Positions 1 to 5,351 of a stretch of 6,583 nucleotides of DNA are shown piece after piece. The first letter of the stretch is position 1. The number at the start of each line of letters is the position of its first letter. The position numbers and the translations under genes are program-made. The notes under the pieces were generated by a model. It was given only the letters and a program-made list of their open reading frames with translations, ran no database searches and was not told where the DNA came from. The stretch is taken from assembly GCA_002325615.1 (NCBI GenBank), contig DCSL01000027.1, positions 1-6,583 of the forward strand, given 5' to 3'. Source of the DNA: Amoebophilaceae bacterium UBA1467. GTDB lineage: Bacteria > Bacteroidota > Bacteroidia > Cytophagales > Amoebophilaceae.

Positions 1-225
1 CAATAGAAACGACCCATAGGCTATCAAAGAAATAGTAATGACAATCCAAGGTCCCGTAGGCATGGCCGGGGCCATGTAAGAAACAAAAGAGCCTACCAAG
101 CCGGCGAGCATGCAATTTTGCTTTGGCATTAAATAATACGACGGTAAACACCCAGCACAGTACAGATCATTTGTAGGGTATTCATCAGTGTATATTGTTT
201 GTAACCTGGAGAGGGTACAGACCAT
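1..225 (-). pseudogene. C-terminal fragment resembling an ABC-3 family metal ABC transporter permease, running off the left edge
   Basis: The minus-strand frame is open from an ATG at 225-223 to the window edge (75 codons). Its second half is strongly hydrophobic: a stretch beginning MLAGLVGSFVSY, then the motif PTGPWIV, then another hydrophobic segment. A helix followed by PTGP-IV and a last helix is what I know from the C-terminal part of ABC-3 (ZnuB/MntB/TroC-like) zinc/manganese permeases. In that family the motif lies roughly 200 or more residues from the start. Here the pnuC stop codon lies only about 115 codons upstream of it, so a full-length permease cannot fit. The first 30 or so residues of this frame are not permease-like. 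More plausible hydrophobic residues are found in the other two minus-strand frames at about 130-185 (MNTLQMICTVLG, then VFTVVLF), as if one or two frameshifts had occurred. I read it as a decayed gene. A genuine small membrane protein starting at 111-109 is possible. Confidence 0.4.
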
Positions 226-228
226 TTT

Positions 229-248
229 TTATTGGGCTTCACCAATAA
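229..248. repeat. Perfect 7 bp inverted repeat just after the pnuC stop codon
   Basis: TTATTGG (229-235) and CCAATAA (242-248) are exact reverse complements separated by 6 nt, and the repeat ends 1 bp from the pnuC stop codon. In a pnuC transcript it would form a hairpin directly after the stop. It is AT-rich and followed by an A run rather than a U run, so it is not a standard intrinsic terminator. It could protect the 3' end or be a weak terminator. Confidence 0.4.
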
Positions 249-249
249 G

Positions 250-837
250 CTAGAAGGCGCCATGGTGCTTCAGATAGGACTGGTGCCAAGTGCGATAGCC
301 ATTGATGGCCAAAAAGGCGAAAAAAAGATATAGCCCGCTGAACAAATAGAGGCCTTTGTAGTATAAAACTGCAGTATACAAGACATCTGCTAGCACCCAC
401 AAAATCCAGCTTTCTAGCTTTTTTCTCACTAACATCCATTGGGCAATAAGACACACTGCGGTGTGTAACGAATCCCAATACGGTAAGTCAGCATGAGAGT
501 ACCAGTATAAGAGACTCCCCAAAGCAGCAGTGCCTAAAACACCTGACAGCAGCAGGCGCAACAAGGCGAGAGGACTTGTTTTGCTTACTTGCAAAGGCGT
601 TTTATGTTTACCTCCGTATGACCACTGATACCAGCCATAAGTATTGAAGCAAATAGTAACCACACTTTGTAAACACTTAGCATACAGGCCCGCGGGGTAA
701 TACACAAAGAATGCCATGATGGTGCCCACCAAACTAAGTGGTCTTGCCAGAATATTTTCTCTTGTATCTAGCGAAATTGTGATGATAGCGAGTGTAATAC
801 CAAAAATTTGCTGGTATACTAGGAAGCTACATTCCAT
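250..837 (-). CDS. pnuC: PnuC-family vitamin/nucleoside-precursor transporter
   Basis: This is an inner-membrane transporter of 195 residues, within the usual PnuC range. PnuC proteins take up nicotinamide riboside for NAD synthesis. Relatives carry thiamine (PnuT) or other vitamins, so the substrate is not fixed by sequence alone. Visible hallmarks are the N-terminal helix followed by D-TRENIL-RP (about 24-33), the WxxW motif as WYQW at residues 69-72, a charged linker (about 76-87), and the conserved block AQWMLVRKKLESWILW (132-147) followed by the Y-KGLYL and AINGYR-W segments at the C-terminus. About seven hydrophobic segments can be counted. The ATG at 837 is preceded by an A-rich stretch on its own strand and no Shine-Dalgarno sequence, as is usual in Bacteroidota. 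No thiamine or NAD biosynthesis gene and no recognisable riboswitch lies next to it, so there is no local clue to the ligand. The ABC-3-like fragment follows on the same strand. Confidence 0.88.
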   Translation of the reverse strand: MECSFLVYQQIFGITLAIITISLDTRENILARPLSLVGTIMAFFVYYPAGLYAKCLQSVVTICFNTYGWYQWSYGGKHKTPLQVSKTSPLALLRLLLSGVLGTAALGSLLYWYSHADLPYWDSLHTAVCLIAQWMLVRKKLESWILWVLADVLYTAVLYYKGLYLFSGLYLFFAFLAINGYRTWHQSYLKHHGAF

Positions 838-988
838 ATTTTTTTGAGCTTATTGAATAGGTAAGAGCACTAATAACGGGTGCATAGCGCGCTTACATGG
901 GCACACAATGTATTGCAAACGCAATCTTATGAACTACCTCAGCAACGTCAAATTTGCTTATGCATAGGCCCCAAAACACAATTCGTAA

Positions 989-2251
989 TCACCAACGTAC
1001 CCAATCAACAAGCACTTCCAGGTAGTCTGCCACTTGCTTTACAAAGCCCCCTCCTAGTGCTCCATCAATCACTCGATGGTCATAGGAATGCGACAGATAC
1101 ATTTGATGCCGAATAGCAATGGTATCTCCTTGAGCACCTGCTACCACGGCAGGCTTTTTAACAATGGCTCCTAACGCCAAAATAGCCACTTGCGGCTGCA
1201 GAATAATTGGCGTTCCCATCAAGTTCTGGAAAGAGCCCAAGTTAGAAACGGTGTAAGTAGCCTCTGCCAATTCATCAGGGACCAGCTGCTGATGACGCGC
1301 CTTATGGACCAGGGTTTGTACTTTTTGGGCCAATTCCACCAAACTGAGCTGATCAGCATGTTTGATCACAGGTACTATCAAATTGCCACCAGGCAACGCG
1401 ACAGCTAGCCCAATATTAATGGCTTTTTTCTTGATAATGCGGTCCGCTGCCACAAAGGCATTAATCATAGGGAAGTCTTTGATAGCCCGTACAATAGCTT
1501 GTAGAAAGAGTAGCGTATAGGTGAGTTTAGCACCTGCCTTTTGCTCAAAATCTTCTTTGTGTTGATTCCTCCACTGCACTAAGTTTGTCACATCGGCCTC
1601 TACAAACGAGGTCACATGCGGAGCAATGTGCTTAGAAGCTACCATGCGCTCAGCAATTATCTGACGCATTCTGTCTAACTGAATCACTTCATCCTCAGGC
1701 GCAATAGGCATATATGCTACAGCGGGCTGCAGCGGCGTATCTACCTCAGAACGATGTTGTAGATACGCCAGCAAATCATATTTGGTCACACGATTGTCTT
1801 TGCCTGTGCCAGGGACTCTACTGAGCGCTTGGGGCGAAATTTTTTCTTGCTGCGCTATGTGACGTACTAAGGGCGAATAAAACCTGCCGTCGGATTGCTT
1901 CTGGACGGGCGCTTGCAAAGCTGGCATTGGTTGTAGTGGGCGTACTGCTGCAGATGGTACAAGGGTTACCGCTGAGGCAAGCGAGGTTGAAGTAGCTGCT
2001 ATGGTCTCTCCTGCAGTCGCAATGATGGCAAGAGGCGCCCCTATTTTTACTACTTCTCCTTTTTTTGCCAATACCTTCTGCAGTCTGCCAGCATACGGGG
2101 CAGGCACTTCAGAGTCGACTTTGTCAGTGGCTACTTCCAGGATGGATTCTTCTTCTGTAATCATGTCTCCCTCTTGCTTGAGCCATTGGAGAATGGTTGC
2201 TTCCATGACACTCTCTCCCATGGTGGGCATAACCATTGTTACTAATGCCAT
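989..2251 (-). CDS. 2-oxo acid dehydrogenase E2 component (dihydrolipoamide acyltransferase)
   Basis: This is the 420-residue core enzyme of a pyruvate- or branched-chain-type 2-oxo acid dehydrogenase complex. It transfers the acyl group from lipoyl-lysine to CoA in the cytoplasm. Domain order is complete. One lipoyl domain (about 3-78) has the lipoylated lysine K44 in ATDKVDSEV. An Ala/Pro/Val-rich linker (about 80-120) follows. The peripheral subunit-binding domain (about 124-165) contains YSPLVRHIA and GTGKDNRVTKYDL. The catalytic acyltransferase domain (about 187-420) contains TVSNLGSF (334-341) and the active-site motif DHRVIDGA, with His392 and Asp396. The wording of the catalytic domain (PHVTSFVEADVTNLV, GTPIILQPQVAILALGAI) resembles Bacteroidota E2s annotated as branched-chain or generic, so I leave the substrate open. 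No E1 or E3 gene is adjacent in the window. The ATG at 2251 starts directly at the lipoyl domain; there is no visible Shine-Dalgarno. Confidence 0.93.
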   Translation of the reverse strand: MALVTMVMPTMGESVMEATILQWLKQEGDMITEEESILEVATDKVDSEVPAPYAGRLQKVLAKKGEVVKIGAPLAIIATAGETIAATSTSLASAVTLVPSAAVRPLQPMPALQAPVQKQSDGRFYSPLVRHIAQQEKISPQALSRVPGTGKDNRVTKYDLLAYLQHRSEVDTPLQPAVAYMPIAPEDEVIQLDRMRQIIAERMVASKHIAPHVTSFVEADVTNLVQWRNQHKEDFEQKAGAKLTYTLLFLQAIVRAIKDFPMINAFVAADRIIKKKAINIGLAVALPGGNLIVPVIKHADQLSLVELAQKVQTLVHKARHQQLVPDELAEATYTVSNLGSFQNLMGTPIILQPQVAILALGAIVKKPAVVAGAQGDTIAIRHQMYLSHSYDHRVIDGALGGGFVKQVADYLEVLVDWVRW

Positions 2252-2257
2252 AGTATA

Positions 2258-2280
2258 TTGAGCTTGTTATCAAGTTGAGC
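2258..2280. repeat. Direct repeat TTGAGC flanking a small inverted repeat next to the E2 start codon
   Basis: TTGAGC occurs at 2258-2263 and 2275-2280. Between and overlapping them, CTTG (2263-2266) and CAAG (2271-2274) form a 4 bp inverted repeat around TTAT. It lies 7-29 bp upstream of the E2 ATG, inside the predicted leader. It may be a small regulatory or translation-initiation structure, or chance. Confidence 0.25.
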
Positions 2281-2319
2281 CGTCTTTTTCTCTCTACCTT
2301 ATTTCAGAGAGGCAAGACG
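2281..2319 (-). promoter_or_regulatory. Two-tier stem-loop in the 5' leader of the E2 gene
   Basis: An outer 6 bp stem (CGTCTT at 2281-2286 with AAGACG at 2314-2319) encloses an inner 6 bp stem (CTCTCT at 2290-2295 with AGAGAG at 2306-2311). The stems are separated by a small asymmetric internal loop (3 and 2 nt), and the apical loop is 10 nt. All 12 pairs are Watson-Crick. It sits 30-68 bp upstream of the E2 start codon. If the candidate -7 box at 2323-2330 is right, the structure would form at the extreme 5' end of the mRNA, where it could stabilise the transcript. It could also be an operator. No known riboswitch family is recognised. Confidence 0.4.
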
Positions 2320-2322
2320 CGA

Positions 2323-2330
2323 CAAAAGTA
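2323..2330 (-). promoter_or_regulatory. Candidate Bacteroidota -7 promoter element for the E2 gene
   Basis: Read on the minus strand, this is TACTTTTG, an exact match to the TAnnTTTG consensus of Bacteroidota housekeeping promoters. It lies about 72 bp upstream of the E2 ATG. No TTG was found at the expected 17-21 bp upstream spacing (the nearest is 29 bp away), so the call rests on one element only. Confidence 0.35.
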
Positions 2331-2382
2331 GGTTGAAGCGTTGGAAGTGAGAAATAGATCAACCACAGAGTTTTCAGCCACC

Positions 2383-2402
2383 GTTACTACACCCTAAGTA
2401 AC
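2383..2402. repeat. 6 bp inverted repeat directly after the toxin stop codon
   Basis: GTTACT (2383-2388) and AGTAAC (2397-2402) are exact reverse complements around an 8 nt loop. The repeat ends one base from the yoeB-like stop codon (2404-2406). It would form a hairpin at the 3' end of the toxin-antitoxin transcript. No U tract follows on the minus strand, so a terminator role is only possible. Confidence 0.3.
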
Positions 2403-2403
2403 C

Positions 2404-2658
2404 CTAATAATGATACTTGCACGCTAGCACCTGGATTCTGTTATCCAATACCCAATAAATTAAACGGTGCTCTCGATCAATACGCCTCGACCAGTAACCC
2501 TGCAAATCTCCCCGCAAAGCTTCTGGCTTGCCTGTGCCCATGAATGGAGTGTGGGTAATTTCTTGCAGGAGCTGGTTAATCTTACGGAGGTTCTTGGGGC
2601 TTTGTTGTTGCCAATAACGATAATCTGCGAAAGAAGCAGCCGAGAACTCTATATGCAT
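2404..2658 (-). CDS. yoeB: YoeB/Txe-family toxin (ribosome-dependent mRNA interferase)
   Basis: This is a type II toxin of 84 residues, the same length as E. coli YoeB. The family binds the ribosomal A site and cleaves mRNA during translation. The sequence shows the family signature: the N-terminal I-FS-ASFADYRYW, then the PF-GTGKPE-L segment (38-48), GYWSRRID-EHRLIY (54-68), and the C-terminal KYHY. The residues at the known E. coli catalytic positions are all present at identical numbering (Glu46, Arg65, His83, Tyr84), so the toxin should be active. It is the second gene of the pair. Its ATG (2658) overlaps the last 10 bases of the antitoxin frame, the usual arrangement for coupled translation and antitoxin excess. 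It should be neutralised by binding the antitoxin's C-terminal tail. Confidence 0.93.
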   Translation of the reverse strand: MHIEFSAASFADYRYWQQQSPKNLRKINQLLQEITHTPFMGTGKPEALRGDLQGYWSRRIDREHRLIYWVLDNRIQVLACKYHY

Positions 2659-2915
2659 TCTGCTAATACTGAGAGGGGAACTTGTTTAGAGAAACCTTGC
2701 TCAAGTTGTTGCTTGCTTCGGAGTAGGTGGGCCGTATTAGCTGCACGACTAAATAGATATAGAGTCTCCTGCATGGCATTAAAATCTTCTAGAGAAAGAA
2801 CGACCATGTCTTCGCCTCGTTTCCTTTTTACCACCATAGGTTCATCGTTATCAGCAATCCTTTGCAGGCTTGTTTTAAGTGTTTCTCTGAAGGTGCTTAA
2901 AGTAATTTTTGCCAT
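2649..2915 (-). CDS. yefM: YefM/Phd-family antitoxin
   Basis: This is the 88-residue partner of the downstream YoeB-like toxin. The N-terminal half is a Phd/YefM fold: a first strand and helix (ITLSTFRETLKTSLQRI, about 4-20), then the D-EPMVVKRKRGEDMVVLSLEDF core (about 24-45), which forms the DNA-binding dimer in this family. The helix MQETLYLFSRAANTAHLL (about 48-65) matches the EETLYLL-S--N---L segment typical of YefM. The remaining tail (about 66-88) is the expected toxin-wrapping region. The first residues read MAKIT-ST rather than the common MKTISYSE, so it is a divergent member. The gene comes first in the operon and overlaps the toxin start by 10 bases. YefM-type antitoxins repress their own promoter, here expected within 2916-3000, but I could not assign a firm operator or promoter. 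Confidence 0.9.
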   Translation of the reverse strand: MAKITLSTFRETLKTSLQRIADNDEPMVVKRKRGEDMVVLSLEDFNAMQETLYLFSRAANTAHLLRSKQQLEQGFSKQVPLSVLAECI

Positions 2916-2961
2916 TATCTTCTCATGTCTCTTACAAACTTGCGGGCAATATAGCTAGAAA

Positions 2962-2973
2962 AAAAATATTTTT
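2962..2973. repeat. AT-rich palindrome in the yefM/trpS divergent intergenic region
   Basis: AAAAATATTTTT is a perfect 12 bp palindrome, flanked by more A residues on the left. It lies about 47 bp upstream of the antitoxin ATG. It could be the AT-rich upstream part of the TA promoter or a binding site for the antitoxin. A-tract palindromes are frequent by chance in intergenic DNA. Confidence 0.3.
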
Positions 2974-3051
2974 ACGTACTGTTTTTAGCACTATGTATTC
3001 AGGAATTACAAAGAAGACAAGAAGATCACAGAGATAGAAAAACAGCATACC

Positions 3052-3080
3052 TTGGCAATGCATTGTGTAATCTATATTTG
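3052..3080 (+). promoter_or_regulatory. Bacteroidota-type promoter for trpS
   Basis: TTG at 3052-3054 (the -33 element) is followed after 18 bp by TATATTTG at 3073-3080, an exact match to the TAnnTTTG -7 consensus. The spacing is the one expected for the Bacteroidota primary sigma factor. Transcription would begin at about 3085-3088, giving a leader under 20 nt before the trpS ATG. Both elements and the position fit, making this the best-supported promoter in the window. Confidence 0.6.
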
Positions 3081-3103
3081 CCAAACACACTCACACAATC
3101 ATT

Positions 3104-4093
3104 ATGGCGCGCATCCTCACTGGCATTCAAAGCACAGGAAGGCCCCATTTAGGCAATTTGCTTGGCGCCATGCTCCCAGCAATCAAGCTGGCCAAAGACT
3201 CGACGCATGAAGCGCTCTTTTTTATTGCTGACCTACACACACTCACCTCCATCAAAGATCCAGTCCAGAGGCAATCTTACATCCATGCTACAGCCGCCGC
3301 CTGGTTGGCCTGTGGGTTGGATACGAAGGAAGCTATCTTCTACCGACAGTCTCAGGTGCCGGCTGTGTGTGAGTTGGCCTGGTACCTTAGCTGCTTTACA
3401 CCCTATCCTATGCTTGCCAATGCCCACGCCTTCAAAGACAAAGTAGCGCGCCTCGCCGACCTCAGTACGGGCCTATTTACCTATCCTGTACTCATGGCAG
3501 CAGATATCTTGCTCTATGAAGCCACAGTCGTACCCATAGGCCAAGACCAACTCCAGCACTTAGAGATTACCAGAGATATTGCTGCTAGGTTTAATTACCA
3601 ATACGGAGAGACATTCATACTGCCCCAACCTGAGGTCAAGGCCAGTGTCCACACCATTCCAGGCACTGACGGGAAAAAAATGAGTAAATCGTATCATAAC
3701 ACCATCGATCCCTTTCTGCCAGAAAAAGAACTCAGAAGGACCATCATGGCTATCAAAACCGATAGCACTCCTCTAGACCAGCCCAAGAACCCAGACCAAT
3801 GTACTGTCTTTAGCTTGTACAACGTTCTGGCTGGTGAGGCACGAGCAGCTTCCCTGCGCCAAAAATACCTAGCAGGTGGGTATGGTTATGGCCATGCTAA
3901 AAAAGAACTTTTAGCGCTCATCCTAGAGCAGTTTACTACAGAACGGCAGCGCTTTGAGGACTATATACAAGATATCCCTGCTATCGAACAAATATTCGTC
4001 GCTGGTGAAGCCAAAGCTAGGAGCATGGCCGAGCGTATACTAGGGAAAGTGCGAACCAAGCTGGGTTATGCACAGGTCCCAACCGGCAAGTAA
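3104..4093 (+). CDS. trpS: Tryptophanyl-tRNA synthetase
   Basis: This 329-residue class I aminoacyl-tRNA synthetase charges tRNA-Trp in the cytoplasm; the length is typical of bacterial TrpS. The Rossmann-fold start MARILTGIQSTG is followed by the HIGH-type motif as RPHLGNLLG (13-21). The tryptophan-pocket region includes PIGQDQLQHLEITRDIA (144-160), and the KMSKS loop is intact (192-196, in GTDGKKMSKSYHNTI). The C-terminal helical anticodon-binding region follows, with LYNVLAG and YGYGHAKKELL, and ends at the usual ARSMAERILGKVRTKLG. The ATG at 3104 is the natural family start and lies 23 bp downstream of a good promoter; no Shine-Dalgarno is visible. murB follows after a 37 bp gap on the same strand, so both are probably co-transcribed. 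Nothing looks damaged. Confidence 0.97.
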   Translation: MARILTGIQSTGRPHLGNLLGAMLPAIKLAKDSTHEALFFIADLHTLTSIKDPVQRQSYIHATAAAWLACGLDTKEAIFYRQSQVPAVCELAWYLSCFTPYPMLANAHAFKDKVARLADLSTGLFTYPVLMAADILLYEATVVPIGQDQLQHLEITRDIAARFNYQYGETFILPQPEVKASVHTIPGTDGKKMSKSYHNTIDPFLPEKELRRTIMAIKTDSTPLDQPKNPDQCTVFSLYNVLAGEARAASLRQKYLAGGYGYGHAKKELLALILEQFTTERQRFEDYIQDIPAIEQIFVAGEAKARSMAERILGKVRTKLGYAQVPTGK

Positions 4094-4130
4094 CACAAAT
4101 GATACAACAGCAAGCACGCATAATCATCGT

Positions 4131-5150
4131 ATGTTATTGCAAGAGCACGTCTCCCTGAAAAGTCTCAACACATTTGGCATTGACGCTCAAGCACGCTATT
4201 ATGTACGTATTGATAACGTGCAGTGCTTGCACAACCTTTTGTTGAACGAAGAACTCAAGACCCTACCCCGATTGATTTTGGGTGGAGGCAGCAATTCGCT
4301 ATTCCTAAACTATTTTAGGGGCATTGTGATCCACATGGCTATAGACGGGATAGTCACTATCAGAGAAGATCAAGCGCATGTATGGGTCAAATCAGGTGCA
4401 GGCGTCAATTGGCATACGCTTGTAATGTATTGCGTAGAAAACGGTTATGCAGGCATCGAAAACCTATCACTGATTCCAGGTACTGTAGGAGCAGCACCGA
4501 TACAAAACATTGGCGCCTATGGCGTAACGCTCAGCGAAGCATTTGAATCGCTAGAAGCCATGGAAATACATTCAGGAGAAGTCCATACTTTTAGCAAAGA
4601 GGATTGTGCCTTTGGTTACAGGGACAGCATCTTTAAAAATATGCTCAAAGAGCAGTACATCATTCTCAGCGTCACCTTGAGATTACAAAAGAAGCCCACC
4701 TTTCGGACCACTTACGGCGCCCTACAGAGTACCCTGCAGACCATGAATATCCGAGAGCTGTCTATCAAAGCCATTAGTAATGCTGTTATTTACATCCGCC
4801 AAAACAAACTCCCTGACCCAGCGCTCTTGGGTAATGCAGGTAGTTTTTTTAAGAACCCCATCATTACACAACAGCAGTTTGAACAACTCCAGCATAAGCA
4901 CCCTAACATACCTGGGCACACACAACCTGAGGGCCACGTCAAAGTACCGGCTGCTTGGCTGATTGAGCAGTGCGGGTGGAAAGGAAAAAAAAGGGGGGCA
5001 ATAGGGGTATATCAACAGCACGCATTGGTATTGGTCAACTACGGAGGGGGCACGGGCCAAGACATCTACCAGCTTGCACGGGACATTCAACGGTCAGTAA
5101 AAGATCGGTTCAACATCGATATCATACCTGAAGTGCAGGTTATTAGTTAA
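4131..5150 (+). CDS. murB: UDP-N-acetylenolpyruvoylglucosamine reductase
   Basis: This FAD enzyme reduces UDP-GlcNAc-enolpyruvate with NADPH to UDP-MurNAc, the second committed step of peptidoglycan synthesis in the cytoplasm. I chose the ATG at 4131 because it gives the family N-terminus (MLLQEHVSLKSLNTFGI) and 339 residues, close to the type I enzyme of E. coli. An upstream ATG at 4068 would add 21 non-conserved residues and overlap trpS by 26 bp. Visible motifs are the FAD-binding GGGSN (51-55), the IPGTVGAAPIQNIGAYG block (115-131), FGYRDSIFK with the catalytic Arg164, GNAGSFFKNP with the proton-donor Ser238, and C-terminal PEV with Glu334. All three catalytic residues are present. The SIFK loop marks it as type I. 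An intact copy implies that the cell still makes peptidoglycan precursors. It probably shares the trpS promoter. Confidence 0.96.
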   Translation: MLLQEHVSLKSLNTFGIDAQARYYVRIDNVQCLHNLLLNEELKTLPRLILGGGSNSLFLNYFRGIVIHMAIDGIVTIREDQAHVWVKSGAGVNWHTLVMYCVENGYAGIENLSLIPGTVGAAPIQNIGAYGVTLSEAFESLEAMEIHSGEVHTFSKEDCAFGYRDSIFKNMLKEQYIILSVTLRLQKKPTFRTTYGALQSTLQTMNIRELSIKAISNAVIYIRQNKLPDPALLGNAGSFFKNPIITQQQFEQLQHKHPNIPGHTQPEGHVKVPAAWLIEQCGWKGKKRGAIGVYQQHALVLVNYGGGTGQDIYQLARDIQRSVKDRFNIDIIPEVQVIS

Positions 5151-5153
5151 TAT

Positions 5154-5169
5154 GAGACTGTTTCAAAAC
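5154..5169 (+). mobile_element. Possible solitary insertion-sequence terminal inverted repeat
   Basis: GAGACTGTTTCAAAAC resembles the terminal inverted repeats of several IS families, which commonly begin GAG-CTGTTTCAAAA (for example in IS5- and IS1182-like groups). It starts three bases after the murB stop codon, a place where an insertion would do no harm. Read inward, the element would extend to the right into the gene-free stretch. No inverted partner is found in the window, so this rests on the resemblance of one short motif. Confidence 0.35.
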
Positions 5170-5274
5170 TAAGGTATCTAGCCAATTTAAAGTAAATCAA
5201 GGGGGATTTTGGAGCATTTTGCAATGATCTTAATACTTATTCAGGAAAAATCACATAAGGATTGCACCTCTCTG

Positions 5275-5286
5275 GTAGGGCCCTAC
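5275..5286. repeat. Perfect 12 bp palindrome
   Basis: GTAGGGCCCTAC is identical to its reverse complement. Its right half (CCTAC, 5282-5286) is also the start of the left arm of the hairpin at 5282-5307, so the two structures cannot form at once. Confidence 0.45.
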
Positions 5287-5307
5287 TTTTTGGCACCCAA
5301 AAGTAGG
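5282..5307. repeat. 9 bp hairpin, possible terminator or intergenic palindrome
   Basis: CCTACTTTT (5282-5290) pairs perfectly with AAAAGTAGG (5299-5307) across an 8 nt loop. It lies between the convergent murB and dCMP deaminase genes, where it could terminate transcription, but it is 132 bp after murB and has no trailing T run on either side. Palindromes with CTACTTTT/AAAAGTAG arms are, as I recall, common between genes in Bacteroidota, so it may be a dispersed repeat. Confidence 0.45.
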
Positions 5308-5351
5308 CAATAGTCTTCGCCGCTGTTGAGGCAATACGTACAAGTCTTCGC
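5305..5351 (+). repeat. Split direct repeat
   Basis: AGGCAATA occurs at 5305-5312 and 5329-5336, and AGTCTTCGC occurs at 5312-5320 and 5343-5351. The first copy is compact (16 bp with a shared A) and the second carries about 6 extra bases between the two blocks. It looks like a short tandem duplication followed by a small insertion or deletion, which fits non-coding decay. Confidence 0.4.

Noticed and set aside
838..988. Short inverted repeat ATTGC/GCAAT (912-925) between pnuC and the E2 gene
   Set aside because: Only 5 bp with a 4 nt loop and no T run. It is not convincing as a terminator, and no promoter matching TAnnTTTG was found for pnuC here.
880..1116. Plus-strand open frame of 78 codons
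   Set aside because: More than half lies antisense to the end of the E2 gene, and no domain or conserved motif is visible.
2467..2958. Plus-strand open frame of 163 codons
   Set aside because: It lies antisense to almost the whole toxin-antitoxin pair, whose products are clearly recognisable. The plus-strand translation has no recognisable motif.
4068..4130. Upstream ATG extending murB into the trpS coding region
   Set aside because: The extra 21 residues are polar, low in complexity and not part of the MurB family. The ATG at 4131 begins the conserved N-terminus.
4722..5090. Minus-strand open frame of 122 codons
   Set aside because: It lies antisense to the catalytic half of murB, which is intact and conserved.
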